Assembly: GCF_000766145.1 (NCBI RefSeq)
Contig: NZ_JNFB01000039.1
Span: 124,001 to 188,000 of the forward strand
Reading direction: 5' to 3'
Source of the DNA: Paenilisteria newyorkensis
GTDB taxonomy: Bacteria; Bacillota; Bacilli; Lactobacillales; Listeriaceae
DNA length: 64,000 nucleotides
Of this stretch, positions 7,922 through 17,787 are shown in pieces; positions within the stretch are counted from its first letter, which is position 1, and the number at the start of each line of letters is the position of its first letter. The notes below the pieces were generated by a model. That model was not told the origin of the DNA, searched no databases, and saw only the letters and a list, made by a program, of their open reading frames with translations. The translations under genes were made by a program, and so were the position numbers.

Positions 7922-8856
7922 TCCATGCTACCCCCATTTGGTTTTGTAATTTCTAAGAACCGTTCCTCTAATGTTTTAGTATGTGCTTCTATCGCAAAAA
8001 TAGAAACATCTTCTGCTACCAAATTCTTAACAAGTAATGGGATATTGGTGGGACTACTTTTTACAAAGAAATGAGATGTTCCATTATCAGCGAGTATGTA
8101 GTCAATATTCCAATTTGTGAGTAGTTTTTTAGACAATTCAAGCGGTTCAAGGTGCATGTGGAATGTCTGTAATTGTTCAGCTTCTGCCAGATTTTCTTGT
8201 TTCATATCTGCAATATGTGTCAATTCTCCGCGTTCTATGATTGCAAATCGATCACATAGCTGTTCCATCTCTGTTAGTAGATGCGAGGATACAAGAACAC
8301 TGACACCATGGCTAGCTAAGGTTTTCATTTGTAAACGAAATTCTTTCATACCCTCTGGATCTAATCCATTTGTAGGTTCATCAAAAATTAATAATTTCGG
8401 TTCGTGTATTAGCGCCTGTGCAACACCCAATCGTTGTCTCATTCCAAGAGAGTATGTTTTAACTTTGTTGTTAATGGCTTTATCTAAATGTACAAGTTGG
8501 ATAATTTCATTTAAACGCTCGTTGGAGATTTTGTTACGTGACATAGAAGCGAATGTTTTGAGATTCTGCAGTCCTGTCATGTATGGATAAAATTCTGGAT
8601 TTTCCACGATAGCTCCGACTTGTTGAATAGCTTCTGTATAAGAGTCATCTATATTTTTTCCTAAGATCTTCACCTCGCCACTAGTCTTATTGATGAGTTT
8701 GACGATGCTTCGGATAATAGTCGTTTTTCCGGCGCCGTTAGGTCCTAGAAGTCCAAATATTTCACCTTCGTTCACTGAAAACGAGATATCTTTTATAATG
8801 GACTTAGCTCCAATGCGCTTGACTAAATGATTTATTTCTAAAACAGGTTGTGTCAT
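7918..8856 (-). CDS. ABC transporter ATP-binding protein (BcrA-like)
   Basis: 312 residues: Walker A GPNGAGKTT (38-46), signature YSLGMRQR (135-142), Walker B LLIFDEP (155-161), then SSHLL (H-loop region) and a roughly 90-residue C-terminal extension. That extension is typical of CcmA/BcrA-type exporters. It pairs with the permease and overlaps aroK by 4 bp at its start. Possible roles are peptide-antibiotic export or self-protection, or membrane stress; nothing in the sequence fixes this. Confidence 0.9.
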   Translation of the reverse strand: MTQPVLEINHLVKRIGAKSIIKDISFSVNEGEIFGLLGPNGAGKTTIIRSIVKLINKTSGEVKILGKNIDDSYTEAIQQVGAIVENPEFYPYMTGLQNLKTFASMSRNKISNERLNEIIQLVHLDKAINNKVKTYSLGMRQRLGVAQALIHEPKLLIFDEPTNGLDPEGMKEFRLQMKTLASHGVSVLVSSHLLTEMEQLCDRFAIIERGELTHIADMKQENLAEAEQLQTFHMHLEPLELSKKLLTNWNIDYILADNGTSHFFVKSSPTNIPLLVKNLVAEDVSIFAIEAHTKTLEERFLEITKPNGGSME

Positions 8857-9368
8857 AATAACTCCTTCCTTGTTTGAAAAGCTTGTTTTATTTGGGCCGC
8901 AATTTCTTCGGGTGTTAGCTCGTCCGTCTCTAATATCAGATGGGCCACACTTTCATAAAGCTTTGTTCGCGACTCACATAGAGCAATAATATCATCTCTA
9001 CTTTTTTCTTGAATAAGCGGGCGTGTTGTGTCACCTTTTAATCGAGCAAGAAAAGTATCAGGTCTGGTCTTTAAGTAAACAACAAAATCAGCTGCTTCTA
9101 ACTTCATTCGGTTATCACCAGATAGAATAATACCGCCTCCAGTTGAGATAATAGCATCTTGTAATAAAGCTCTTGTTAGCATTTGATGTTCTAATTTACG
9201 GAATGCCGGTTCGCCTAAATTTGCAAAAATTTCTGTAATTGATATCTGATGTTCGGATTGTATCTCTGTATCGATATCGACTAAAGGTAATGCTAGTTTT
9301 TCAGCCAGTATTTTCCCGACTGTCGATTTTCCAGCCCCCATAAATCCGGTTAAAACAATTTGATTCAT
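8853..9368 (-). CDS. aroK: Shikimate kinase
   Basis: ATP-dependent phosphorylation of shikimate in the aromatic amino acid pathway. 171 residues from the ATG at 9368, chosen because AAGGAGG lies 8 bp upstream; an upstream in-frame ATG at 9434 would overlap comGG without an RBS. P-loop GFMGAGKS (8-15), shikimate contacts DIDTEIQ (31-37), FRKLE (56-60) and STGGGI (75-80). Only 23 bp separate it from comGG with no terminator, so it probably shares the competence transcript; it overlaps the ABC ATPase by 4 bp. Confidence 0.93.
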   Translation of the reverse strand: MNQIVLTGFMGAGKSTVGKILAEKLALPLVDIDTEIQSEHQISITEIFANLGEPAFRKLEHQMLTRALLQDAIISTGGGIILSGDNRMKLEAADFVVYLKTRPDTFLARLKGDTTRPLIQEKSRDDIIALCESRTKLYESVAHLILETDELTPEEIAAQIKQAFQTRKELL

Positions 9369-9391
9369 GCAAGTCCTCCTTAAGCTTCTGT

Positions 9392-9754
9392 TTAATTTAG
9401 TAGAAGACGAAATTTCTGTAGCTTGGTATCCCAAAATATAGCTTGTTTGAGAGTATAGCCATTACTCAGCTCTGTGGTGGTCTCATATCTGATATAGTCT
9501 TCTGTACTATCTGCCCAATTATACCATAAAACAGCGTTATTGTGCTTTTCTGTAAATGTTTTTTGTTCGCTTTTTATACGTGAGATATTATTGAGGAGCG
9601 ATAAATTTGTAAGAGTAGTAGCTAGATAATGATTTTGCAGCTGCTTTTCCATTTGCAGTTTGGAAACATAAATATTGGTTGCTCCAAGCATCGTAATAAT
9701 ACCTATTAACGTAATATAAAGGCATAGGATGTACGTAAACCCATTTGGGCGCAT
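9392..9754 (-). CDS. comGG: Competence pseudopilin ComGG
   Basis: 120 residues. A type-IV-prepilin-like N-terminus MRPNGFTYILC precedes a hydrophobic helix (about 6-30). Unlike the other prepilins here it lacks the Glu at position 5 after the cleavage glycine, which is usual for ComGG. The family is weakly conserved, so the call rests mainly on position as last comG gene. Start lies 2 bp after the comGF stop. Confidence 0.75.
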   Translation of the reverse strand: MRPNGFTYILCLYITLIGIITMLGATNIYVSKLQMEKQLQNHYLATTLTNLSLLNNISRIKSEQKTFTEKHNNAVLWYNWADSTEDYIRYETTTELSNGYTLKQAIFWDTKLQKFRLLLN

Positions 9755-9756
9755 AT

Positions 9757-10212
9757 TTATTCACTCCCTTCTGACTGAATATAAAAACGGGCAGATAACT
9801 GGGTATCATCTTCAAAAGTAACTTCATACAATAGCTCTTCCTCCGATTTTTTTGACCATTTATCTCGTTTTACATTTGTTAAAAGTGGTTCGTGCCCCTT
9901 GTTGTCAACAGAGCGACGAGTTAGATTTTGATACGCTTCATAGGTCACTAATTTGGATTGAGTGACGAAGGTTATTTTATGATCGGTGACAGTTAATCGA
10001 GTGCCAGTATTTAATTCTTTTCGCGTGTGATTCAAGAATAGTTGCCACTCATAATTTTTATCAATATCCATTATTTTTATAACAGATGTATAGCTTTGAA
10101 AAATAAGCGGAATGAAAGAAGCGATAATAATGACAATGAGCAGTGAAAAAAGAGATTCGATTAAGGTAAAACCTTGTTTATTTGATAGCGTAACAAATAT
10201 TTTCTTTAGCAT
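9757..10212 (-). CDS. comGF: Competence minor pseudopilin ComGF
   Basis: 151 residues. Prepilin motif KQG followed by FTLIES (Glu at +5) and a hydrophobic helix (about 14-36), then a beta-rich C-terminal domain with RLTVTDHKITF and LLYEVTFEDDTQLSARF. It overlaps comGE by 35 bp. A minor subunit of the DNA-uptake pseudopilus on the outer face of the membrane, processed by the prepilin peptidase ComC. Confidence 0.85.
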   Translation of the reverse strand: MLKKIFVTLSNKQGFTLIESLFSLLIVIIIASFIPLIFQSYTSVIKIMDIDKNYEWQLFLNHTRKELNTGTRLTVTDHKITFVTQSKLVTYEAYQNLTRRSVDNKGHEPLLTNVKRDKWSKKSEEELLYEVTFEDDTQLSARFYIQSEGSE

Positions 10213-10477
10213 AAGTAGCGCAAAGTTGCTTCGCCTCCTGATTGTAAGTTATTCGATATGCTTGATTTTTAATAATTACATCATAGCTTGATGAAAAACG
10301 GCTGTTTAAATGAAATATACTTTCCTCAGAGAGTAATTGCTGAGCCGTGGTTCGTTGATTTTGCTTGTGCAGATTTTGTTTAATTTGCATCATTATAGGC
10401 AGTAAGGAAAGGACAACTAGGGAAAGTAAACTAAGAGCAAAGAGACTTTCCAATAAAGAAAAACCATCAGATTTCAT
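10178..10477 (-). CDS. comGE: Competence minor pseudopilin ComGE
   Basis: 99 residues from the ATG at 10477, which follows GGGAGG by 9 bp. The in-frame reading extends 68 codons further upstream but only within comGD. Prepilin motif SDG followed by FSLLES, then a hydrophobic helix (about 6-28). Overlaps comGD by 11 bp and comGF by 35 bp. Two cysteines near the end (CATYAKENICYAIK) could form a disulphide. Confidence 0.82.
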   Translation of the reverse strand: MKSDGFSLLESLFALSLLSLVVLSLLPIMMQIKQNLHKQNQRTTAQQLLSEESIFHLNSRFSSSYDVIIKNQAYRITYNQEAKQLCATYAKENICYAIK

Positions 10478-10892
10478 CGATACGAAACCTCCCTTTTCCG
10501 ATTTGAAAAATAAGTGCATATTTTTTGTTCTGGCCTTGAATGATGATCGTTTTGAATTTGCTGATATTTCCAAAGGGTGGAGAAAAGCGAAAGAGTTGCT
10601 CGCTTTTCTCTTGAAAATGTAAAGTAGGGGTGAATGTTCTTGATAATACTGATTGAGCAGATTTTCCTGAATAGGAATCATGATTACCGTTCAGCAGTAG
10701 CACGGTTTCTTGATTCGTAGTTATTGCTTCTGCTTGAAGATACATGATGTCCATTTTGAGCTGATCCAGACTTTGTTTTTCTAACAGATGAGTCATTAGA
10801 TTACCGGCAGGAAGGACACTGATACCTAAAATAATAAAGCTAATGGAGAGAACAAGAAGCATTTCTATTAGAGTAAAACCATTCTTTTTCAC
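10467..10892 (-). CDS. comGD: Competence minor pseudopilin ComGD
   Basis: 141 residues beginning MKKNGFTLIEMLLVLS: a short basic leader, cleavage glycine, Phe+1 and Glu+5 as in type IV prepilins, then a membrane helix. The remainder is a GspH-like globular domain. ATG overlaps the comGC stop (ATGA, 10889-10892). Confidence 0.88.
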   Translation of the reverse strand: MKKNGFTLIEMLLVLSISFIILGISVLPAGNLMTHLLEKQSLDQLKMDIMYLQAEAITTNQETVLLLNGNHDSYSGKSAQSVLSRTFTPTLHFQEKSEQLFRFSPPFGNISKFKTIIIQGQNKKYALIFQIGKGRFRIDEI

Positions 10893-11209
10893 GGGGCTTC
10901 CGTCACTTTGCCGCTACTATCAATCAAAACATCTTTACCATTTGGACATTTCTTCTGTTCGCCTTTTAGGTAACCCCCAGTTAGAAGATCTTGTAAGGAA
11001 GGTACTTTGTTATTTTCTAGTTGATACGCTTGCGCTTGTCCTTGGACCATTGTTATGAAAGCGTCGCATCCTTTGTCGTTGATTGACTTGCTTTGTTTCA
11101 CAATGTTTGGGATCGTGAGTAAAAGTAGTACGCTGACCACGAGCAGAACGATTAACATTTCTACCAAAGTGAAACCTGATTCATCTTTCCAATTGATTTT
11201 TTTAAACAT
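10889..11209 (-). CDS. comGC: Competence major pseudopilin ComGC
   Basis: 106 residues: a 12-residue leader ending ESG, then FTLVEMLIVLLVV (Glu+5), the best prepilin signature of the operon. Cys49 and Cys92 could form the intramolecular disulphide known for ComGC. Main subunit of the competence pseudopilus. Starts 26 bp after comGB behind GGAGTG. Confidence 0.93.
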   Translation of the reverse strand: MFKKINWKDESGFTLVEMLIVLLVVSVLLLLTIPNIVKQSKSINDKGCDAFITMVQGQAQAYQLENNKVPSLQDLLTGGYLKGEQKKCPNGKDVLIDSSGKVTEAP

Positions 11210-11235
11210 TTAAATCACTCCTATTTTTTTATTAT

Positions 11236-12267
11236 TCAGATGGAATTTACCATCGAGAACATCGGGAAAAGGATGGATAAGTAAATGGATACAATAAGTA
11301 CCCCTATAATCATGAATACAGCTGGTTGTATAAAGCTAAATATCTTTTCTATTTTTTCTTCGGATTTTTGATGGCATAGTTTGTAGTAAAATAGGAGTTC
11401 TTCGGCTAATTGACCATTTTTTTCGCCGTGTTGTATAATGTAAATCAATTCAGATTCAAAGATAGCAAAAGCAGCGAGAGATTTGGTGAATAATGTACCT
11501 TCAGAAAATGCTTTCTCAATAGATGTGCTAATGTGTTTGAAAAGTGGTGGGGAATCTTGTAGCGCAAATACTTGAACCATATCATTAATGGACAGACCAC
11601 TTTTTAGAAGGTAACCACATTCTCGGGCAAATAATTGAGAATAGTGCAGACGCATAAACCTTTTGAAAATTGGGATCTTACAATATAGTTCAGCGCGTTC
11701 GTAGGAGTTCTTTTTTCTTTGTTTTGTTAGAAAAATGGTACATAACATGAATAAGACTCCTAAGAAGGCGAGAAATATCAGTGGCAATTTTTCTAGAATG
11801 AAATAGGTGAAATTGGTTGTTTGATTTTCTCCATGTGTCAACTGACTGAATAACATATCGAATTTTGGAAGTAGAAAAATGCGTAAAAGAAAGAAAACGA
11901 CAATGACGGTCATGAAAAGGATAAGTGGGTATTGGAAAATTTTTCGTAATGCCTTTTGTTGCTCAGCTTTTCGCATGAGGTGATCTCCAGTTTCTTGGAC
12001 AGTCTCATTAAAATAGCCATGTTTGCTAGCATAGTGAAGCTGTGTGCAGACGAAGCTGGGGAAGTTTGCTTGTAGTAGGGCTTCGCTAAAAGGAGCACCT
12101 GAAGAGAGCGTTTCAATCATTTTTGTGTTCCGAGATGTATCTTTTGGTGTTGTGATAGAGAGAAAAGAAATTGCTTCTTCCATAGTAAAACCCTTACTTA
12201 GAAGATCGGCGAGTCGTATGAGAAATTCGCCGTCAGCACGCCAATTATTGCGGAGAGAAAAAGCCAT
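11236..12267 (-). CDS. comGB: Competence pseudopilus assembly membrane protein ComGB
   Basis: 343 residues. Two GspF-type domains (about 15-135 and 215-335), each with a long hydrophobic stretch, around membrane segments near 110-135, 160-180 and 315-335. Polytopic platform protein of the pseudopilus. Start ATG at 12267 follows AAAGGAG and overlaps the 3' end of comGA by 23 bp. Confidence 0.92.
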   Translation of the reverse strand: MAFSLRNNWRADGEFLIRLADLLSKGFTMEEAISFLSITTPKDTSRNTKMIETLSSGAPFSEALLQANFPSFVCTQLHYASKHGYFNETVQETGDHLMRKAEQQKALRKIFQYPLILFMTVIVVFFLLRIFLLPKFDMLFSQLTHGENQTTNFTYFILEKLPLIFLAFLGVLFMLCTIFLTKQRKKNSYERAELYCKIPIFKRFMRLHYSQLFARECGYLLKSGLSINDMVQVFALQDSPPLFKHISTSIEKAFSEGTLFTKSLAAFAIFESELIYIIQHGEKNGQLAEELLFYYKLCHQKSEEKIEKIFSFIQPAVFMIIGVLIVSIYLSILFPMFSMVNSI

Positions 12268-13264
12268 AACAAACTCCTTTCTTGAGTTGTTTACTTATGT
12301 TGCTTACTAAATCGATTTCTACTGAAGTTATAAGAAAGTCGTTAATTTGTTCCTTCTCTATAAATTCATAAAGAGCTGTCCTTTTTTGGGAGAGATGATT
12401 GCATAAAGCGTGGCATCTACTAGTGCAAAACATGCAATGTAAGTGTTTTAGTTGTTGATGGGATATGCCAATGAGGCATTGCCGCAGTTCTTCTTTATCG
12501 ACACCCAGCTCAAGGAGGCGCGATAGGACTCCATATGTGCTGTCTGCGTGCACTGTGCTCAAAACAAGGTGCCCTGTCAAAGCGCTTCGAATAACCATTT
12601 TTGCTGTGTGCGAATCTCTAATCTCACCGACAATTAAGATATCTGGGTCGTGTCGAAGTGTTGCTCGGATGATATCTGCATAGTCGAGTCCCGCTTTTTC
12701 GTTAATTTGTACTTGTAAAAATGCCGACATTGGGCGCTCGACAGGGTCTTCAATAGTAATAATCTGCAATGGATGTTGCAAACTCAAAGAATGGGCCAAA
12801 CTGTACATACTGGATGTTTTGCCGCTGCCGGTCGCTCCTGAAAATAAAAGGAGCCCTGTCCGTTTCTGGGCAAGAGAAAGTATATGGTGCGTTATTCGTT
12901 GGAAAATACTACTTTTTTGAAAAGGCACTATTTCTTGTTCTGAAAATACACGAATAACCATACTTTCAATAAAGCGGAAGTTGGGTATAGTGGCGAGTCG
13001 AACGGATACTTTACGTCCTTGAATATCTGTTTGAAAGGCGCCGCTTTGGGGTTTTCTAGTCTCGCTAATATCCATGAACCCTCGGTATTTCAAATGCGCG
13101 AGTAGGCGCTCACCATTATCAATTGGGATAGAGGCAAAAAATTGTAGTCTTCCATTGATACGTAGCAGGATACGATAGTGTGCTTCGGCTGGAATTACAT
13201 GCACATCGCTTGCTGTGAGTAGAATAGCTTGATTTAAAAGGGTGTTAGCTAAATTTTGAATCAT
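12245..13264 (-). CDS. comGA: Competence pseudopilus assembly ATPase ComGA
   Basis: 339 residues, a type II secretion/PilB-family ATPase: Walker A SGATGSGKTS (142-151), Asp box TIEDPVE (170-176), Walker B DILIVGE (208-214) and His box TGHLVLSTVHA (230-240). A cysteine cluster CMFCTSRCHALC follows near the C-terminus. It powers pseudopilus assembly from the cytoplasmic side. First gene of the operon; ATG at 13264 behind AAGGAGCC. I found no convincing ComK box (paired AAAA-N5-TTTT) in the upstream bases. Confidence 0.95.
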   Translation of the reverse strand: MIQNLANTLLNQAILLTASDVHVIPAEAHYRILLRINGRLQFFASIPIDNGERLLAHLKYRGFMDISETRKPQSGAFQTDIQGRKVSVRLATIPNFRFIESMVIRVFSEQEIVPFQKSSIFQRITHHILSLAQKRTGLLLFSGATGSGKTSSMYSLAHSLSLQHPLQIITIEDPVERPMSAFLQVQINEKAGLDYADIIRATLRHDPDILIVGEIRDSHTAKMVIRSALTGHLVLSTVHADSTYGVLSRLLELGVDKEELRQCLIGISHQQLKHLHCMFCTSRCHALCNHLSQKRTALYEFIEKEQINDFLITSVEIDLVSNISKQLKKGVCYGFFSPQ

Positions 13265-13559
13265 GTGGCAGGCTCCTTATTTGTGTCTATGTTAAACGTA
13301 TTCGCCATAACTACGCTATTTCCCTTTTCATCTAAAAAAGGGAGTTTGTGATTTTTAGGGGTTAAAAGAGTCCAGAAATGAATTTTAAGAGAGAAAACAG
13401 GGAGAAAAACTTGAGAGTCAGGGTTAGAAAAATATTTTAGTCATCACCGATTGTTCGATTGTTCACATACGTATGATAGAAGTGTCAATTACAGATAAAG
13501 CCCTTTCATTCCGAACTATATATCTAAAAACATAAAATCGAGGTCTTAAATTTAATTAT
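13265..13559. other. Intergenic region between comGA and the glycine riboswitch
   Basis: AT-rich, no ORF with an RBS. An inverted repeat CCCTTTT-N7-AAAAGGG lies near 13321-13343, between the comG promoter area and the riboswitch. No clear -35/-10 pair for comGA was found on the minus strand. Confidence 0.4.
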
Positions 13560-13589
13560 TTGCCGAACGATAGGGTCTCGTGGTAACAT
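13560..13589 (+). promoter_or_regulatory. Promoter for glycine riboswitch/gcv operon
   Basis: TTGCCG, 18 bp, TAACAT, with an extended -10 TG (TGGTAACAT). Transcription would start near 13597, just before the aptamer. Confidence 0.45.
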
Positions 13590-13617
13590 ATAGGAAAGGC
13601 AACTAATACATAAAAGA

Positions 13618-13784
13618 GCGGATGAAAATAGACAGAGAGACTGCAGATTTTGCAGCGCCGACGGGGAAAGCATGGGAATGTGAAACTCTCAGGCAAAAGG
13701 ATGTTTATGGGACGCAACTCTGGAGGCATTATTCCTTATTTTTGGAGTACGACAGAGACTTATTTTAACGAGTAAGTCCTTTTA
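13618..13784 (+). promoter_or_regulatory. Glycine riboswitch (single aptamer) with candidate terminator platform
   Basis: The aptamer core shows the gcvT-element hallmarks: GAGAGAC, CGCCGACGGGGAAA, ACTCTCAGGCAAAAGG and GACGCAACTCTGGAG. P1 forms from CAGAG (13632-13636) and CTCTG (13718-13722). Downstream, GACTTATTT/GAGTAAGTC (13757-13778) followed by CTTTT is a weak terminator. A second CAGAG (13753-13757) at its base can pair with the P1 3' strand, giving a plausible switch. I see only one complete aptamer, where many gcvT riboswitches are tandem. Glycine is expected to raise expression of the cleavage genes. Confidence 0.88.
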
Positions 13785-13810
13785 GTATGCAAAAAAAGAG
13801 GAGGATTCAC

Positions 13811-14899
13811 ATGACAGATTTAAAGAAAACGCCTATTTTTCCTTTGTACGAAAAGTATGGTGCGAAAACAATTGATTTTGGTGGATGGGATTTACCAGTA
13901 CAATTTTCAGGAATAAAGGCCGAGCATGAGGCTGTACGAACAGATGCTGGGCTATTTGATGTGTCGCACATGGGGGAAGTGGCGGTGCAGGGAACTGGGA
14001 GTTTGCCATTTTTACAAAAAGTATTGTCTAACGATATTTCGAAGCTGAAGATTGGGAAAGCACAGTATAATATTATGTGTTACGAAACTGGTGGTGTAGT
14101 GGATGACTTAGTTGTTTATATGAGAGCAGATGATGATTATCTACTCGTTGTGAACGCATCGAACACCGAAAAAGATTTTGAATGGTTGGAGAAACATGCG
14201 TCAGAAGGCGTTAACGTGCAAAATGTTTCCGCAGATTATGGACAATTGGCTTTGCAAGGACCTAATGCTGAGGCTATATTAGCTACTCTAACGAATGCGG
14301 ATTTAGCGGCACTTACTTTCTTTGGTTTCGTTGACAATGTGGAAGTAGCAGGGGTTACAGCGCTTATTTCAAGATCGGGCTATACAGGGGAAGATGGTTT
14401 TGAAATTTATACAAAAGCTTCAGATACACCTCAAGTTTGGGAAGCCATCTTAGAAAAAGACGTACTGCCAATCGGCCTTGGTGCACGTGATACGCTACGT
14501 TTTGAAGCAAACTTGGCACTCTATGGTCAAGAGCTAACACAAGATATATCTCCACTCGAGGCCGGCGTTGGTTTTGCGGTGAAATTAAAAAAAGAGGCAG
14601 ATTTCATTGGTAAACATGCATTGTTAGCGCAGAAAGAAGCTGGCTTATCGCGTAAATCTGTCGGTATCGAGCTGATTGATCGCGGAATTCCGAGACATGA
14701 CTATAAAGTTTTCATGGGAGATAAAGAAATCGGAATTGTAACGAGTGGCACACAATCGCCTACGCTTGGCAAAAACTTAGGTTTAGCGCTGATTGATATT
14801 GATTACACGGCGCTAGATACCGAAGTGGAAGTCGAGGTTCGTAATAAGAAATTGAAGGCAAAAGTAGTTCCAACCCCATTCTATAAACGCGCAAAATAA
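13811..14899 (+). CDS. gcvT: Glycine cleavage system T protein (aminomethyltransferase)
   Basis: Transfers the methylene group from aminomethyl-lipoyl H protein to THF, releasing ammonia. 362 residues from the ATG at 13811 behind AGGAGG; the reading frame runs 8 codons further upstream without an RBS. GcvT landmarks: [43 protein letters not shown] and the C-terminal domain ending VPTPFYK. First gene of gcvT-gcvPA-gcvPB. The H-protein gene is not in this window. Confidence 0.96.
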   Translation: MTDLKKTPIFPLYEKYGAKTIDFGGWDLPVQFSGIKAEHEAVRTDAGLFDVSHMGEVAVQGTGSLPFLQKVLSNDISKLKIGKAQYNIMCYETGGVVDDLVVYMRADDDYLLVVNASNTEKDFEWLEKHASEGVNVQNVSADYGQLALQGPNAEAILATLTNADLAALTFFGFVDNVEVAGVTALISRSGYTGEDGFEIYTKASDTPQVWEAILEKDVLPIGLGARDTLRFEANLALYGQELTQDISPLEAGVGFAVKLKKEADFIGKHALLAQKEAGLSRKSVGIELIDRGIPRHDYKVFMGDKEIGIVTSGTQSPTLGKNLGLALIDIDYTALDTEVEVEVRNKKLKAKVVPTPFYKRAK

Positions 14900-14914
14900 G
14901 GAGGATGTAATATT

Positions 14915-16261
14915 ATGGCGAAACATCGTTTTTTACCAATGACTGAACAAGATGAAAAGGATATGTTAGATACAATTGGCGTTTCTTCTATTGATGAACT
15001 TTTTACGGATATTCCGGAGTCGATTCGCTTTAACCGGGAATATGATCTGAAACCTGCGAAATCAGAGCCAGCTCTTTTGAAAGAATTGGCTAAGCTGGCT
15101 AGTAAAAATGCAGATTCTGTGGAGTATGCGTCCTTTTTAGGGGCTGGTGTGTATAATCATTACATTCCGACTGTAGTAGATAGCGTTATTTCTCGATCTG
15201 AATTTTATACGGCTTACACGCCTTATCAGCCGGAGATTTCACAAGGGGAATTACAAGCTATTTTCGAATTTCAAACAATGATTGCAGAAATTACAGGTAT
15301 GGATTTAGCGAATTCTTCTATGTATGACGGGGGGACGTCACTCGCCGAAGCTGCGATGCTGGCTAGCGCCCACACAAAACGTAAAAAAATCTTAATTTCA
15401 AAAGCGGTACACCCAGAATCGCGCAATGTTGTAAAAACGTATGCGAAGGGGCAACATATTGAGGTTATTGAGATTGATGAGAAAGATGGCGTGACAGATT
15501 TGGCGGCTCTAGAATCGCAAGTGGATGACACCGTGGCTGCAGTCATTGTCCAATATCCGAACTTTTACGGTCAAGTCGAGGCGTTACAAGAAATAGAGCC
15601 GTTAGCACATGATAACAAGGCGCTATTTGTTGTTTCGAGTAACCCATTAGCACTCGGAGCATTGACGCCGCCTGGTAAATTTGGAGCGGATATTGTCGTC
15701 GGTGATTCCCAAGTATTCGGAATTTCTGAAGCGTTTGGTGGACCACATTGCGGCTACTTCGCGGTTAGTTCTAAGTTAACGCGTAAAGTTCCTGGACGCC
15801 TTGTCGGGGAAACCGTGGATGAGAACGGAAAACGTGGTTATGTATTGACATTGCAAGCGCGCGAACAACATATTCGTCGTGATAAAGCGACATCAAACAT
15901 TTGCTCCAATCAAGCTTTAAATGCGCTGGCTTCTTCTGTGGCAATGAGTGCGCTTGGTAAGCAAGGTATCACCGAAATGGCGAAACAAAACATTGATAAA
16001 TCACATTTTGCGAAGAAAGCTTTCCAAGACAAAGGATTTGATGTTATTTCTGGCGATGCGTTCTTCAATGAATTTGTCGTGAAGTTATCGAAACCGGTCA
16101 AAGAAGTAAACCTGGAATTGCTAGATCAAGGCTTTATCGGCGGATACGACTTGGGAATTTACGAGGAGAAATACGCCAACCATATGCTTGTAGCTGTCAC
16201 AGAAATGCGTACAAAAGAAGAAATTGAGACGTTTGTAACAAGTTTGGAGGGTGCAAAATGA
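14915..16261 (+). CDS. gcvPA: Glycine dehydrogenase (decarboxylating) subunit 1
   Basis: 448 residues, the non-PLP-binding half of the two-subunit P protein used by Firmicutes. Typical stretches: [37 protein letters not shown] and [13 protein letters not shown]. It forms an alpha2beta2 enzyme with GcvPB that decarboxylates glycine. Start ATG at 14915 behind AGGAGG, 15 bp after gcvT; it overlaps gcvPB by 4 bp (ATGA), coupling translation. Confidence 0.96.
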   Translation: MAKHRFLPMTEQDEKDMLDTIGVSSIDELFTDIPESIRFNREYDLKPAKSEPALLKELAKLASKNADSVEYASFLGAGVYNHYIPTVVDSVISRSEFYTAYTPYQPEISQGELQAIFEFQTMIAEITGMDLANSSMYDGGTSLAEAAMLASAHTKRKKILISKAVHPESRNVVKTYAKGQHIEVIEIDEKDGVTDLAALESQVDDTVAAVIVQYPNFYGQVEALQEIEPLAHDNKALFVVSSNPLALGALTPPGKFGADIVVGDSQVFGISEAFGGPHCGYFAVSSKLTRKVPGRLVGETVDENGKRGYVLTLQAREQHIRRDKATSNICSNQALNALASSVAMSALGKQGITEMAKQNIDKSHFAKKAFQDKGFDVISGDAFFNEFVVKLSKPVKEVNLELLDQGFIGGYDLGIYEEKYANHMLVAVTEMRTKEEIETFVTSLEGAK

Positions 16262-17742
16262 ATAATAGCGAAACAATGCCATTAGTATTTGAGCGGTCGG
16301 TTCCAGGACGTATCGGGTATAGCTTACCAGAGCGCGATGTGCCAGAAGTAGATTTACAAAGTTTATTCGGCGCTGCGTACGTAAGGGAAACCCCTCCAGC
16401 CTTGCCAGAGTTGAGTGAACTGGAATTAATGCGCCACTATACAACGCTTTCTAACCATAATTTCGGCGTCGATTCAGGCTTTTATCCGCTTGGTTCTTGT
16501 ACAATGAAATATAATCCAAAAATAAATGAAAAAGTAGCTCGATTCCCAGGTTTTGCGAACATTCATCCGTATCAACCGGAAGAATCAGTGCAAGGTGCGA
16601 TGGAATTGCTCTACGATTTACAAGAAAGTTTGGTTGAAATCACAGGTATGGACGAAGTTACGTTACAGCCGGCTGCTGGTGCGCATGGCGAGTGGACGGC
16701 TCTCATGCTGATTCGCGCTTTCCACGAGGCGAATGGCGACCATCACCGTACGAAAGTGATCATCCCAGATTCAGCGCATGGAACGAACCCAGCTTCTGCA
16801 TCTGTTGCTGGATTTGACATCATCACTGTTAAGTCTAACGAAAAAGGACTTGTCGACATTGAGGATCTAAAAAACGCGGTAGGCGATGATACGGCTGCAT
16901 TAATGCTAACGAATCCAAACACGCTTGGCCTTTTTGAAGCAGATATTGTAGAAATGGCAGATATCGTGCATAAAGCTGGCGGAAAACTGTATTATGACGG
17001 CGCGAACTTGAATGCGATTATGGCAAAAGTTCGTCCTGGTGACATGGGCTTTGACGCTGTGCATTTGAATTTGCATAAAACATTCACGGGACCTCATGGT
17101 GGTGGCGGACCTGGATCAGGACCAATCGGCGTGAAGAAGGACTTGATTCCATTTTTACCAACCCCAGTTTTAACGAAAAAAGAGGATAAATATACATTTG
17201 ACTACAATTATCCGCAATCGATTGGACGTGTGAAACCTTATTATGGTAACTTCGGTATCAACGTTCGCGCGTACACGTATATCCGTACGATGGGGCCAGA
17301 TGGTCTGAAAAAAGTGACGGAATATGCTGTGTTGAATGCGAATTATATGATGCGCCGTTTAGAAGGAGCGTACGATTTGCCGTTTGACCAAGTCTGCAAA
17401 CATGAATTCGTGCTTTCTGGAAAACGCCAAAAACAATTAGGTGTCCGTACGTTGGATATCGCTAAGCGTCTGTTGGATCATAATTTCCATCCACCGACTG
17501 TATACTTCCCGCTAATTGTGGAAGAAGCTATCATGATTGAGCCGACAGAAACCGAGTCAAAAGAGACGTTGGATGGCTTTATCGATGTCATGCTTAAAAT
17601 TGCGAAAGAAGCAGAGGACAATCCTGAAATTGTACAAGAAGCGCCATATAATACGTATGTAAAACGCTTGGACGAAACACGCGCGGCCAGAAAACCGGTC
17701 TTGCGTTACCAAGAAAAAGTAGAAGACGAAGTAACGACATGA
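16258..17742 (+). CDS. gcvPB: Glycine dehydrogenase (decarboxylating) subunit 2
   Basis: 494 residues, the PLP-binding half of the P protein. The cofactor lysine is Lys274 in [17 protein letters not shown]. Other family blocks are [10 protein letters not shown] (79-88) and [12 protein letters not shown] (170-181). The RBS GGAGG lies inside the end of gcvPA. Last gene of the glycine operon, followed by a strong terminator. Confidence 0.96.
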   Translation: MNNSETMPLVFERSVPGRIGYSLPERDVPEVDLQSLFGAAYVRETPPALPELSELELMRHYTTLSNHNFGVDSGFYPLGSCTMKYNPKINEKVARFPGFANIHPYQPEESVQGAMELLYDLQESLVEITGMDEVTLQPAAGAHGEWTALMLIRAFHEANGDHHRTKVIIPDSAHGTNPASASVAGFDIITVKSNEKGLVDIEDLKNAVGDDTAALMLTNPNTLGLFEADIVEMADIVHKAGGKLYYDGANLNAIMAKVRPGDMGFDAVHLNLHKTFTGPHGGGGPGSGPIGVKKDLIPFLPTPVLTKKEDKYTFDYNYPQSIGRVKPYYGNFGINVRAYTYIRTMGPDGLKKVTEYAVLNANYMMRRLEGAYDLPFDQVCKHEFVLSGKRQKQLGVRTLDIAKRLLDHNFHPPTVYFPLIVEEAIMIEPTETESKETLDGFIDVMLKIAKEAEDNPEIVQEAPYNTYVKRLDETRAARKPVLRYQEKVEDEVTT

Positions 17743-17743
17743 G

Positions 17744-17787
17744 AAGAGGCCGTGTTCCCAACTTAGCTGGGGAACACGGCCTCTTTT
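17744..17787. terminator. Bidirectional terminator gcvPB / pentapeptide gene
   Basis: AAGAGGCCGTGTTCCC / GGGGAACACGGCCTCTTTT: a 16-bp stem with T-runs on both strands. It overlaps the stop codon of the converging minus-strand gene. Confidence 0.9.

Noticed and set aside
13265-13450. ComK box upstream of comGA
   Set aside because: AAAA and TTTT tracts occur, but none are paired with the 5-bp spacing on the right strand in the two-box layout.
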